64,000 nucleotides of DNA from Chryseobacterium daeguense DSM 19388 (GCF_000430825.1 NZ_KE387263.1:62001-126000); one strand, 5' to 3'; positions 41,452 to 50,615 are shown, numbered from the stretch's first letter. Notes: a model not told the origin generated them from the letters alone. Numbers and translations are program-made.

Positions 41452-44268
41452 TTAAGCTGTTACAGGTCTTTTTACAGGAGCATCATCTCTGTCGAATACC
41501 CTGTTGATAACTGCATTTTGGTTTTTCTCAAACATTTTGTGACTTCCGGGAGCCGGAGCACCACTTGGAACCGGAGCAATTACCTGAATTCCCGTATCTC
41601 TAAAATTTCTTAAGATATAAGACCAAGCACCCATATTTTCAGGTTCTTCCTGAGCCCAAATGATTGATTTTTTATTTTCATATTTGCTGAATACTGCTTC
41701 AATAGCATCTGCCTGAAGCGGATACAATTGCTCGAATCTTACCAAAGCAATATTTTCAGCATTCAATTCCTCTTTTTTAGCTAAAAGCTCGAAGTATAAT
41801 TTACCAGAACACAGAACTAATTTCTCTACTTTTTTAGGATCGGCCGTAGGATCGTCCAAGATAGGCTGGAAGCCTCCTGTTGCAAAATCTTCTAATGGAG
41901 AAACCACTTTCGGATGTCTTAGCAATGATTTCGGGCTCATAACAATTAATGGTTTTCTGAATGACCATTTCAATTGTCTTCTTAATAAATGGAAATAGTT
42001 GGCAGGAGAAGTAATATTCGCCACTACCATATTTTCATTAGCACAAAGCGTTAAGAATCTTTCCAGTCTTGCTGAAGAGTGTTCTGCACCCTGCCCTTCC
42101 GAACCGTGCGGCAATAACATTACCAGTCCGTCCTGAATTTTCCATTTTTCTTCTGCCGCCGCTAAATATTGGTCAACAATAATTTGAGCACCATTTACGA
42201 AATCCCCGAACTGAGCTTCCCAAATCGTCAATGTATTAGGAGAAGCCATTGCGTAACCATAATCAAACCCTAAAACACCATATTCCGAAAGGTGAGAATT
42301 GTATACATCAAATCTGCTTTCCGAAACATGTCTTAACGGGATATATTCTTCCTCTGTATCTTCAGTTTTCACAACAGCGTGTCTGTGTGAGAATGTTCCT
42401 CTTTCCACATCTTCACCGGAAATTCTTACGTTGTGACCTTCTACAAGAAGTGTAGCGTAAGCCAGCCATTCTCCAAGAGCCCAGTCTAAAGAATTTGCTT
42501 CAATAGCCTTGATTCTGTTTTCGAAAAGTCTTGTAATTTTATTAATAAACTTTTTATCAGCAGGAAGTGTTGACATTTTAATTGCCAGCTCTTTCAGCTT
42601 ATTTAAGTCGTATTTAGTATCCACAGGCTGCTGAACGGCTCCTCTTTTTCCGATAGGATAATTCGTCCAGTCCTCTGCCATGAAAACATCCATTACGTTT
42701 TTCTCAATTTCTTTGGAAGCATCGAAATCCTTATCCAAAAGACCTTTGAAATCTGCCTCCATTTTAGCAATAACATCGTTTGATGTAACGCTGTCCTTCA
42801 GTAATTTATCTTTATAAATTTCTCTTGGATTCGGGTGTTTTGAAATTAATTTATACAAATTAGGCTGTGTGAATCTAGGTTCATCACCTTCGTTGTGGCC
42901 ATATTTTCTGTATCCTAATAAGTCGATATAAACATCTTTTCCAAACTTCGCTCTGAAATCAGCTGCAAAATGAATCGCATGAACCACCGCTTCTGCATCA
43001 TCTGCATTCACGTGCATTACAGGAGATTCCGTTACTTTTGCGATATCTGTACAATAGGTGGAAGACCTTGCATCCATATAGTTTGTTGTAAATGAAACCT
43101 GGTTATTCACAACAATATGCACTGTACCACCCGTTCTGTATCCTTCTAAAGTCATCATCTGAGCAACTTCATAGGCTATACCCTGACCAGCGATAGCACC
43201 GTCTCCGTGGATTACGATAGGTAAAATTTTAGAATAATCCCCTTTATATTTATCATCCACTTTTGCACGGCAGATCCCTTCTACAAGGGCTGCAACCGTT
43301 TCCAGGTGGGACGGGTTCGGTGTTAAGTTGATTGAAACTTCTTCTCCTGAAGCAGTCTTGATCTTTTTAGAAGAACCCAAGTGATATTTCACGTCACCAG
43401 AGAATACATCTTCTTCAAACTCTTTCCCTTCAAATTCTGAGAAAATCTGCTTGTAAGATTTCCCGAAAATATTAGTTAAAACATTCAGCCTTCCTCTGTG
43501 CGCCATTCCTAAAACAACTTCATCAACACCAAGCTGGGAAGATCTTGAAATCAGCTGATCCAAAGCAGGGATCAACGTTTCACCACCTTCTAATGAGAAT
43601 CTTTTCTGACCCACAAATTTTGTATGAAGATAATTTTCAAACGCAACAGCCTGATTCAGCTTTAATAAAATTTCCGTTTTTTCATTAGCCGAAAGGCTTG
43701 GATGATTTTCGTTCACCTGAAGCCATCTTTTGATGAAATCTTTTTCTTCAACATTGTTGATATGCATGTATTCAACCCCGATAGAATCGCAGTAAATCGT
43801 CTGCAGACGGTTAACAATTTCCTGTAAAGTTGCAGGTTCTTTGAAACCGATTTCTACCGCCCCGTTGAATTTTGTATTTAAATCCGCACTGCTCAGTCCG
43901 AAATTTTCGATATCTAAAGTAGGTGTATAATGTCTTCTTTCTCTAACCGGGTTTGTTTTCGTAAACAGGTGTCCTCTCGTTCTGTAAGCCTCAATAAGAT
44001 TTACTACCTTGAATTCTTTTTTGATGTGCTCAGGAACCTCCCCGTTTGATGCTGCCTGAGTTGCCTGCTGTACTGCAGGAGCCGAAGCTGCCGAAGTTGG
44101 AATATATTGGCCGTTATCATCATCACCATAGGTCTCCAAAGCAAAATCGAAACCTTGAAAGAAGGCTTTCCATGATGGTTCTAAAGAGTCCGGGAATTTT
44201 AAATACTGTTGGTATAAATCCTCAATTAACTGAGAATGAGCTGCGTTTAGGAATGAAAATCTGTCCAT
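41452..44268 (-). CDS. sucA: 2-oxoglutarate dehydrogenase E1
   Basis: 938 residues, usual E1o size. N-terminal SFLNAAHSQLIEDLYQQYL, thiamine diphosphate segments around VIHGDGAIAGQGIAYEVAQM (about 354-373) and VVNNQVSFTTN, and the transketolase-like domain with LLPHGSEGQGAEHSSARLER. It decarboxylates 2-oxoglutarate and succinylates the E2 lipoyl arm. In operon with sucB, 99-base gap. Confidence 0.97.
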   Translation of the reverse strand: MDRFSFLNAAHSQLIEDLYQQYLKFPDSLEPSWKAFFQGFDFALETYGDDDNGQYIPTSAASAPAVQQATQAASNGEVPEHIKKEFKVVNLIEAYRTRGHLFTKTNPVRERRHYTPTLDIENFGLSSADLNTKFNGAVEIGFKEPATLQEIVNRLQTIYCDSIGVEYMHINNVEEKDFIKRWLQVNENHPSLSANEKTEILLKLNQAVAFENYLHTKFVGQKRFSLEGGETLIPALDQLISRSSQLGVDEVVLGMAHRGRLNVLTNIFGKSYKQIFSEFEGKEFEEDVFSGDVKYHLGSSKKIKTASGEEVSINLTPNPSHLETVAALVEGICRAKVDDKYKGDYSKILPIVIHGDGAIAGQGIAYEVAQMMTLEGYRTGGTVHIVVNNQVSFTTNYMDARSSTYCTDIAKVTESPVMHVNADDAEAVVHAIHFAADFRAKFGKDVYIDLLGYRKYGHNEGDEPRFTQPNLYKLISKHPNPREIYKDKLLKDSVTSNDVIAKMEADFKGLLDKDFDASKEIEKNVMDVFMAEDWTNYPIGKRGAVQQPVDTKYDLNKLKELAIKMSTLPADKKFINKITRLFENRIKAIEANSLDWALGEWLAYATLLVEGHNVRISGEDVERGTFSHRHAVVKTEDTEEEYIPLRHVSESRFDVYNSHLSEYGVLGFDYGYAMASPNTLTIWEAQFGDFVNGAQIIVDQYLAAAEEKWKIQDGLVMLLPHGSEGQGAEHSSARLERFLTLCANENMVVANITSPANYFHLLRRQLKWSFRKPLIVMSPKSLLRHPKVVSPLEDFATGGFQPILDDPTADPKKVEKLVLCSGKLYFELLAKKEELNAENIALVRFEQLYPLQADAIEAVFSKYENKKSIIWAQEEPENMGAWSYILRNFRDTGIQVIAPVPSGAPAPGSHKMFEKNQNAVINRVFDRDDAPVKRPVTA

Positions 44269-44314
44269 TATTACAGTTTATCTATTATTAAAATTTATTT
44301 GTAGAATTAATCTT

Positions 44315-44322
44315 CAAATTTA
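44315..44322 (-). promoter_or_regulatory. -7 element of sucAB
   Basis: TAAATTTG on the minus strand, 47 bases upstream of the sucA ATG. Confidence 0.5.
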
Positions 44323-44392
44323 ATAAAAAAAACCGAGGTGGAACAGCCCTAAACCATTAAAAATAACTATGAAAGAAATAATTTTCGGTAAT

Positions 44393-45433
44393 CTACTTGT
44401 ACACCGACAGGGATAGCTTTATATTCACGTTCTGACCTTCCGTCGGGCGTTCCAGGAAAGTCTGCCGGATATCTCCAAAACGCATTTCGTCTTTTTTTGC
44501 TTTCTGGATTAGCTGCTGGATTGCTTTTACCCTTCCTTCATAGGTTCCCTTGTAATACATGACGTAATCCTGTGAAGCATTTATTGTTCTGAAACTGAAA
44601 TTATTATCTGTAACCCCAAACTTTTTGGAAAGTGGAATTCCAAGGTAATAAGATACTTCCTTATCCTTGTAATTGTCGGCATCGGTAATCAATGTCGGGA
44701 ACCCGAATTCATCGTCTCTTTTGCCTAAATCCATGGTAGTATAATTGTAAATTTTATTATAATTCATTACAATATTTCTGAAAAGGGCGTCTTTTTTATT
44801 CGATGTGCTTACGTTGATTCCCAATAATAGTTTGGATTCTTCATTTTCCACCATCAGGCTGTCGTATTTTATGGCGGCCATCTGGTTGTCTTTTTCTACT
44901 TTATTACCCAGAACATTTTTAAGATTCACCATACTTTTATCGATATTTTCTGCAAAACGGTCTTCTGTCCAGAAATTTTCAACCCGTCGCAGAACAGATA
45001 ATTTCGGAGTCTGAACAATCCAGGTAATTTTCGTTTTTGTGGGTGAAACGGCTTTGAACTTTACGTCCACCAAAGTAGGACTTTCATTTCTGTCTTCGAA
45101 AAGCTGATACCTCAACGTTCTGTTTGGATTTTCATATCGGATAAACATTTCCCCGTCCGTATCATTTTTAGGGTCTACGTAGCTGATAGAGCTTCCCTGC
45201 CCTTCGTACGGCGTATAATAATCAATATCAATAGATTGGGAGCTTGTAAAAAAATTATTCCAGCGTGTAAAATTCTGCAGGTTATTAAACTGTCCGAAAA
45301 CTTTCTCAACAGGATAATCAATCTCCTTTTCAATCTTGAAATCTTTGCTTTCATCCACAAAATAGTACATAGAACCCGCATAGGCCCCAACCAGCAAAAT
45401 AATAAATACCGCAATAATCTTTATAAAACGCAT
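44393..45433 (-). CDS. SRPBCC-domain protein with N-terminal membrane anchor
   Basis: 346 residues. One membrane helix (about 4-22) precedes a START/polyketide-cyclase-like domain (about 33-170, EKEIDYPVEKVFGQFNNLQN, FTRWNNFF). The C-terminal half (about 190-346) has a GyrI/AraC effector-like flavour (SYYLGIPLSKKFG, MYYKGTYEGRVKAIQQL). Possibly a small-molecule or lipid binder at the inner membrane. A -7-like TACATTTG (45438-45445) ends 5 bases before the ATG. Confidence 0.75.
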   Translation of the reverse strand: MRFIKIIAVFIILLVGAYAGSMYYFVDESKDFKIEKEIDYPVEKVFGQFNNLQNFTRWNNFFTSSQSIDIDYYTPYEGQGSSISYVDPKNDTDGEMFIRYENPNRTLRYQLFEDRNESPTLVDVKFKAVSPTKTKITWIVQTPKLSVLRRVENFWTEDRFAENIDKSMVNLKNVLGNKVEKDNQMAAIKYDSLMVENEESKLLLGINVSTSNKKDALFRNIVMNYNKIYNYTTMDLGKRDDEFGFPTLITDADNYKDKEVSYYLGIPLSKKFGVTDNNFSFRTINASQDYVMYYKGTYEGRVKAIQQLIQKAKKDEMRFGDIRQTFLERPTEGQNVNIKLSLSVYK

Positions 45434-45493
45434 CGCACAAATGTATTGAAAATAACAAAAGTGACCAATATGTTGATCACTATGATGGGGAAA

Positions 45494-46633
45494 TTATTTA
45501 TAATATTCAATTTTTCTAATCCACTTATATAAATCTTTTCCATTTACATTTTTAATAATTTCTGTCCAGTTTTTTTGCTTGTCAAAGGTATATTTGAAGT
45601 TAATTATTGAAGGTTCTTTTTTATCATACTTATCTAAATAAAGTACTTTGGTTATATAATTATTTTTATATTCGAAGCTTGTATCATACCAAACTTTTTC
45701 ATTGTAATACATTATTCTCCTCTCTAATTTTTGATCTTTAGAATAAGTGTAAACTATATATGAAGTCTTTCCAGCATTATCTTTTTTTTCTTCTTTTATA
45801 ATTTTCCCATTTCTAGAAATAATATAAGAATAAAGATTTCCGTCTGAAAAATTAATTTCTTTTATTACATTTCCAAAATTATCATACTCATATTTAAGAT
45901 GTCTATCTAAATAAATTTTTCTGTTTTGGAAATCGCTTTCATATTTGAAAAACTTATCTTCGATTACTTTATAATGATTATCGTAAGTCTTTACCCTCGT
46001 TAATTTCTTGTAATAAATTGAATCTTTAACTTGAATATATCCTTTATCTATTTTTTTCCAAATATCATTAGTAATGGTAAAAATACTGTCTGTTTTTGAA
46101 ATTGTATCAAACTTCGTAACAATTAAAGGCTTAAAGCTTTCATAATTATTTACAAATTTTTTCAAGGGTCCATCCTTACTTTTGAAATAAGCTTCTACAA
46201 ATTTCGCTGTTTTATTATTTCCTTCGTAAAAATAGCGATATGCTTTTTCTGAGTATCCCTTAACTTTTTCTAAAACTAATCTATTCAAATTATCATAGGT
46301 GTAATCATAATCATCAACAATTTTCCCTGATTTATAATACCATATTTGTTTCGTAATATTCCGGTTTTTATCGTAATATGTTTCATTATTGATATAACGG
46401 CAAAAATCTGTTTCAAACCATGTATCTCTCATACTTTCCCTTAAAATTTCGGGTTCCATAATTGTCGCGTGGCCATATTCATCATCTCCTTTCATGAAAG
46501 TAAATGGTCCCGAATCATTAAGAAAAATAACATATTCTTTCACATATTTAGGTCGTCCTAAAATTGAGTCTTTGATAACCTGAGAATTAAAAAGTGTGGA
46601 TAAAAGAATTAAAAAAAATAATATTTGTTTCAT
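45494..46633 (-). CDS. Unknown exported protein with YD-like repeats
   Basis: 379 residues with a signal peptide (MKQILFFLILLSTLFNSQ). It contains several tyrosine-rich units that resemble YD/RHS repeats: YDYTYDNLNRLVLEK, LKYEYDNFGNVIKEI, YTYSKDQKLERRIMYY, KYTFDKQKNWTEII. The gene is very AT-rich compared with housekeeping neighbours. It lies downstream of the lipoprotein/DUF6705 pair but behind a terminator (46647-46670), so it may be separately expressed. Function unknown. An immunity or accessory role is only a guess from position. Confidence 0.7.
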   Translation of the reverse strand: MKQILFFLILLSTLFNSQVIKDSILGRPKYVKEYVIFLNDSGPFTFMKGDDEYGHATIMEPEILRESMRDTWFETDFCRYINNETYYDKNRNITKQIWYYKSGKIVDDYDYTYDNLNRLVLEKVKGYSEKAYRYFYEGNNKTAKFVEAYFKSKDGPLKKFVNNYESFKPLIVTKFDTISKTDSIFTITNDIWKKIDKGYIQVKDSIYYKKLTRVKTYDNHYKVIEDKFFKYESDFQNRKIYLDRHLKYEYDNFGNVIKEINFSDGNLYSYIISRNGKIIKEEKKDNAGKTSYIVYTYSKDQKLERRIMYYNEKVWYDTSFEYKNNYITKVLYLDKYDKKEPSIINFKYTFDKQKNWTEIIKNVNGKDLYKWIRKIEYYK

Positions 46634-46646
46634 ATCTCATCATTTG

Positions 46647-46670
46647 AAAAGCCTCTTTTCAGAGGCTTTG
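46647..46670 (-). terminator. Terminator after the DUF6705-like gene
   Basis: AAAGCCTCT pairs exactly with AGAGGCTTT around TTTC, directly after the stop codon at 46673, with T-rich flank. Confidence 0.8.
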
Positions 46671-46672
46671 TT

Positions 46673-47257
46673 TTATTGCTTAGTAAAAATTAAATCCTTT
46701 GTCTCAGGAAGATAAATGGTTGTATTTGTTCCCGTTGGACATTTACTGCTATCTATAATTGTACTATTTGGAATATATTCCCATGAAATTTGGGTTGTAT
46801 TGAGTTTTTTCAAACGTATACTTCCCCAGCCGACTCCACAGTTCGTACCACCATACGATAGCATCACTAAATTGTGATAAGGATTAATTATTGTACTATA
46901 AATTGTATGTTGAATCTGATTAGATTGAAAGTTCATATTTTGAGTATCTTGTAAAATTGCTTGTGAGGAATTTTTAACAGTAAACCTGATAGATAAAACA
47001 TCTCGGTAAAATTTCTGGCCAACATAGTCTATTAATTTATGAACCTCTTTAGTAATAAATAAAGTAATTTCTTTTCCGTTATAATTAGCTTTATAAATTC
47101 CAATATAAGGATTCAGCTCATTATTTGTATCCTTTAAATATGAATAATTTGGAATATTTCTAAAATCAGTATTTAATGGATATTCCTGCGCTTTACATGA
47201 TAAGAAGCTTATAAAAAAGCTAAGAAGTATTATTGTTTTAAATTTTATTGTTTTCAT
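46673..47257 (-). CDS. DUF6705-like exported protein
   Basis: 194 residues. A lipoprotein-type or cleavable signal (MKTIKFKTIILLSFFISFLSC, Cys21) followed by KAQEYPLN and YLKDTNNELNPYIGIYKANY, which I recognise as the pattern of the DUF6705 family of Chryseobacterium-like genomes. NPYHNLVMLSYGGTNCGVGW is another conserved block. It is 10 bases downstream of the large lipoprotein gene and AT-rich. A protective role towards that protein is possible but unproven. Confidence 0.75.
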   Translation of the reverse strand: MKTIKFKTIILLSFFISFLSCKAQEYPLNTDFRNIPNYSYLKDTNNELNPYIGIYKANYNGKEITLFITKEVHKLIDYVGQKFYRDVLSIRFTVKNSSQAILQDTQNMNFQSNQIQHTIYSTIINPYHNLVMLSYGGTNCGVGWGSIRLKKLNTTQISWEYIPNSTIIDSSKCPTGTNTTIYLPETKDLIFTKQ

Positions 47258-47267
47258 CTTTATATTT

Positions 47268-48824
47268 TTATTGACAATCCATTGGTATTGGTTGATTATT
47301 ATTATCTAAATTAATATTTTTTATTTGGTTATTCTCTATTCTTTGAAGATTAACCTTTCCATCTAATCCCATCTCTTTTAAGGTATAAAAAAATAATGCT
47401 TCAAGACCTTTGGCATTAAGTTTTAAATGATCAATGGAGTATTGGGAATCCAATAACATAACATCATGAATATTCTGACACTTAATTTTATAATTATCCA
47501 AGTCTTCCTGAGAGAAAGTTTTAATTGCATCTTGATAAGTTCCACTAAACCAAATAACATAATGCATACCATAAGGAGCTATTACTCCTAAGTAAGAATT
47601 ATTTACATTTGAGGGATTAGAAGTTGGCTGTGCTTTTGCAAATCCTAATAATTGATCTATATCCGGTGGTGAAAAGATTGGTATTCCGGCTACAGTATGA
47701 TTATGGTAACCTCCGGCATAACCTGTTTTATCGCCAAAATTTACACTATGATCCTCCCCTATAATTGTTGCAGAAGGTGTTCCGTCTGTTTTAAATTTTA
47801 TCCCCCTTTCTCCATAATTGGGATCGTCTTCAGGAAGTTGAGATTGATTTTTTAATTCGTTAAAACCCGCCTGCATTTTAGGATTATTTACAATACTTTT
47901 TGTTTTCTCGCAGGGGGTGGTGTATTTAGGATTTCCACCTAGATTCGGCAATGTGGGAGTACCTATGGCACATCCATTCTCATCTGTTAATGTAGTCTGC
48001 AATGAGGTAGAAGGCACCACAATACAAGGTGGGTCTTCCGGCTGCGGGTCAGGATTTGGAATTATTCCGCCTCCTCCTGTACTTCCTCCTCCTACAGGAG
48101 CTGTAGAATCATCGATAGGGTCAGGATCTCCTGTACAAACCATTGCAACAACTGTGTAATGCACCGGGGGATAACCCCCTTCCGCACTCTGCCAGTTACA
48201 GCCTCCCCAGGTGCTTTCATTTCCCGCATGATGATCTCCTGTGTAGCAGGCGAAATAAACATCCACGTCCTGATAGCCGCAGTTCTGCTTACCCAGAGGA
48301 TTTCCATAGGTTCCTTTTTTAAGCTCTGTAACTTCTACTTTTCCATTCCTGTTGACATCTCCACCGGAAAGCAAAATCTGCTTTTCCTGCTGAGTAAACT
48401 TATAGGTTACCAGAAACTCCCTGTATGTTCCGTCAGGAAGGGGAGTAAGCAATAAGTTTTCGACCGGAGCATCTGCAGGGGCGTTCTCCCTGTGGATTTT
48501 AAAAGTGTAGGTATGGTAATTGGATCCGTTTTCAATATAGATCACATGATCCGTGTCTATTGAAACTCCGTTTCCATAGTTCACTACTTTCCCGGAAATA
48601 TTGGTTTTAAATGTTTTAAAAGCCTGTTCTGCTTTTTGCAGTTCTGTTGAAAGTTTGTCTAAGTGTTTACTTTCCTGTAAAGAAATAGTTCTTGAAGTGA
48701 GTTTGAAAGCACTGCTGTTGTTATAAGCTTCATGCTGTTCATTAAGATAGTCGTTCCTGCAGGATTGCAGCATAAGACCAAGAACTGCCATAAACGACAG
48801 CCAAGAAAATATTTTTTTCTTCAT
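47268..48824 (-). CDS. Chimeric lipoprotein with Gly/Pro linker and JAMM-like C-terminal domain
   Basis: 518 residues. Lipoprotein signal with lipobox LQSC (Cys22). Residues 23-235 form an N-terminal region with a short EF-hand-like DVNRNGKVEVTEL (156-168) and several Cys. Residues 245-267 are a Gly/Pro-rich linker. The C-terminal part (about 300-518) has YHNH (373-376) and FSPPD (384-388), giving H374-x-H376-x8-S385-x-x-D388. This resembles the JAMM zinc-protease signature (H-x-H-x7-S-x-x-D) with one extra residue, and Glu357 is a possible upstream acid. Base composition changes sharply inside the gene (10 G/C of 60 at 47281-47340, 33 of 60 at 48181-48240). Toxin or surface protease are both open. 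Confidence 0.75.
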   Translation of the reverse strand: MKKKIFSWLSFMAVLGLMLQSCRNDYLNEQHEAYNNSSAFKLTSRTISLQESKHLDKLSTELQKAEQAFKTFKTNISGKVVNYGNGVSIDTDHVIYIENGSNYHTYTFKIHRENAPADAPVENLLLTPLPDGTYREFLVTYKFTQQEKQILLSGGDVNRNGKVEVTELKKGTYGNPLGKQNCGYQDVDVYFACYTGDHHAGNESTWGGCNWQSAEGGYPPVHYTVVAMVCTGDPDPIDDSTAPVGGGSTGGGGIIPNPDPQPEDPPCIVVPSTSLQTTLTDENGCAIGTPTLPNLGGNPKYTTPCEKTKSIVNNPKMQAGFNELKNQSQLPEDDPNYGERGIKFKTDGTPSATIIGEDHSVNFGDKTGYAGGYHNHTVAGIPIFSPPDIDQLLGFAKAQPTSNPSNVNNSYLGVIAPYGMHYVIWFSGTYQDAIKTFSQEDLDNYKIKCQNIHDVMLLDSQYSIDHLKLNAKGLEALFFYTLKEMGLDGKVNLQRIENNQIKNINLDNNNQPIPMDCQ

Positions 48825-48867
48825 TTGTTTTGTTGTTTTTTAAAGCTGTAAATATATAATTTTTTCA

Positions 48868-48898
48868 CAAACGTAAGAATAAAATTTTAAGTAGGCAA
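48868..48898 (-). promoter_or_regulatory. Promoter of the chimeric lipoprotein gene
   Basis: On the minus strand TTG (48898-48896), a 20-base spacer and TACGTTTG (48875-48868) form a full Bacteroidota promoter, 44 bases ahead of the ATG. Its -33 part lies inside the palindrome 48882-48917. Confidence 0.7.
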
Positions 48899-48917
48899 AT
48901 TTGCCTACTTAAAATTT
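48882..48917. promoter_or_regulatory. 36-bp perfect palindrome, candidate operator of the XRE regulator
   Basis: Left half starts AAATTTTAAGTAGGCAAA and the right half is its exact reverse complement, with no spacer. It covers the -33 element and spacer of the lipoprotein promoter and lies 24 bases upstream of the XRE gene start. Confidence 0.7.
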
Positions 48918-48941
48918 ACAGCAAAATCTAACCTTTGCCAT

Positions 48942-49172
48942 GTGGAAGATTTAGATTCAATACAATTAAAGAAAATAGGAAACAGGCTTCAGGAACTGCG
49001 CCTGCAAAAGAATCTTACACAAAAAGAGCTTGCCTTTTTAGTAGATGTAGAAATTTCTCAAATCACAAGAATAGAACGAGGCATTATCAATACCTCAGTT
49101 CTTAATCTTATGAAAGTTGTTAATGCTCTTGAAATTTCAATGAGCGAATTTTTTAAGGATATAGATTTCTGA
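48942..49172 (+). CDS. XRE-family helix-turn-helix regulator
   Basis: 76 residues, essentially one HTH domain: IGNRLQELRLQKNLTQKELA, FLVDVEISQITRIERGIINT. It begins with GTG at 48942, because there is no in-frame ATG before residue 62. A near-consensus -7 (TAACCTTTG, 48929-48937) stops 4 bases before it, so the message may be leaderless. Divergent from the chimeric lipoprotein gene across a 36-bp palindrome, it probably represses that gene and itself. Confidence 0.88.
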   Translation: MEDLDSIQLKKIGNRLQELRLQKNLTQKELAFLVDVEISQITRIERGIINTSVLNLMKVVNALEISMSEFFKDIDF

Positions 49173-49175
49173 TCA

Positions 49176-50444
49176 TTACCCAATATGCGTTCCCGGAGGC
49201 AGCACTGCCCCCTTCTTCACTACAATAATTCCGTCCTGCACAGAATAAGTTCCGTAATCACCGTCTTTGATATGCTTTCCACCGATGATTCTTACATTAT
49301 CACCGATGTAGCAGTTTTTATCCAAGATAGCTTTTTCTATATAACAGTATTTCCCGATTCCCATATTTGGACGGCCTTCTCTGTCATTCATCACGATTTC
49401 TTTGGTGTCCTGATAAAAATCGGCACCCATTACGTAAGCATTTACAATGGTGCTTCCTTTATCAATCCTTGTTCTGTTTCCAATTACGGAATTCTCAATC
49501 TTATCTGCCATAATGATACACCCGTCACCAAAAACCGCCTTGCTTACGTAGGAACCGTTGATTTTTGATGGTGGAAGCATCCTCGCTCTTGTATAAATAG
49601 GTGAAGAGGAGAAAAGATTAAACTGAGGGAAATCCTGACAAAGATCAAGATTGGCTTCGTAGAAGGATTCTATGGTACCAATGTCTGTCCAGTACCCTTC
49701 ATACTGATAACTTAATGTTGTGTATTTTCCAATGGAATTAGGGATAATATCTTTTCCGAAATCGTCTCCGGCTCCTTCATCAAACATTTTTTTAAGAATG
49801 CTTTTTGTAAAAATATAAATTCCCATAGAAGCAAGATATTCTTTTCCTGCATGCTTGTTTTCCTCAGAAACTTCAGATTTTAAGCCTTCCAGCATATCAA
49901 AGCCTGGCTTCTCAACGAATGAAGTGATATTTCCTTCATCATCAGAACTCAAAATACCAAATCCAGTGGCATCTTTAGCATTTACCGGAATGGTTGCAAT
50001 CGTTACATCTCCTCCTTTTTCAATGTGGAAATCCAGCATTTCTCGGAAATCCATTTGATACAGCTGGTCTCCGGACAGGATTAAAATATAATCATAATCA
50101 TACTTTTCCAGATGCTTCATGGATTGGCGCACGGCGTCTGCAGTTCCCTGATACCAGCTGTCGTTTTCCACATTCTGTTCTGCAGCAAGAATGTCTACGA
50201 AACCTTTGCTGAAAATATCGAAATGATAAGAGTTTTTGATATGGGAATTCAAAGAAGCGGAATTGAACTGCGTCAACACTAAGATTTTATTTAATCCTGA
50301 ATTTAAGCAGTTTGAAATCGGAATATCCACCAATCTGTACTTTCCGGCGATGGGAACCGCTGGTTTTGATCTTGAATATGTTAAAGGAAACAATCTCGTT
50401 CCTCTACCTCCTCCTAAAACAATGGAAATTACATTGCGTTTCAT
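49176..50444 (-). CDS. glgC: Glucose-1-phosphate adenylyltransferase
   Basis: 422 residues. The nucleotidyltransferase motif VLGGGRGTRLFPLT (about 9-22) is followed by SKPAVPIAGKYRLVDIPISN, ILSGDQLYQMDF with the metal Asp, and a C-terminal left-handed beta-helix. It makes ADP-glucose for glycogen. Last gene of the glg set. Separated from glgA by a 171-base gap that carries a palindromic repeat. Confidence 0.97.
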   Translation of the reverse strand: MKRNVISIVLGGGRGTRLFPLTYSRSKPAVPIAGKYRLVDIPISNCLNSGLNKILVLTQFNSASLNSHIKNSYHFDIFSKGFVDILAAEQNVENDSWYQGTADAVRQSMKHLEKYDYDYILILSGDQLYQMDFREMLDFHIEKGGDVTIATIPVNAKDATGFGILSSDDEGNITSFVEKPGFDMLEGLKSEVSEENKHAGKEYLASMGIYIFTKSILKKMFDEGAGDDFGKDIIPNSIGKYTTLSYQYEGYWTDIGTIESFYEANLDLCQDFPQFNLFSSSPIYTRARMLPPSKINGSYVSKAVFGDGCIIMADKIENSVIGNRTRIDKGSTIVNAYVMGADFYQDTKEIVMNDREGRPNMGIGKYCYIEKAILDKNCYIGDNVRIIGGKHIKDGDYGTYSVQDGIIVVKKGAVLPPGTHIG

Positions 50445-50497
50445 AAATTATCTTGCGTTTTTATTTATTATATTTTAGTGTAAAGAATTTTATTATA

Positions 50498-50574
50498 CCC
50501 TTCGAGAACTCAGAGTGACACAGCTAATATTAAACTTTAATTGCCACTGTCAGGCTGAGGTTCTCGAAGCCTTC
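50498..50574. repeat. REP-like inverted repeat between glgA and glgC
   Basis: CTTCGAGAACTCAGAGTGACA (left) and TGTCAGGCTGAGGTTCTCGA (right) are imperfect inverted arms around a 27-base loop. Same family as the copies at 62049-62142 and 63443-63541. Confidence 0.75.
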
Positions 50575-50615
50575 TTTATTATTTAATACAAATTTTAACT
50601 TTGCTAAAATTCAAT

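Noticed and set aside
47917..48455. Plus-strand frames opposite the chimeric lipoprotein
   Set aside because: They are shadows of the GC-richer N-terminal half and Gly/Pro linker, with low-complexity translations and no start context.
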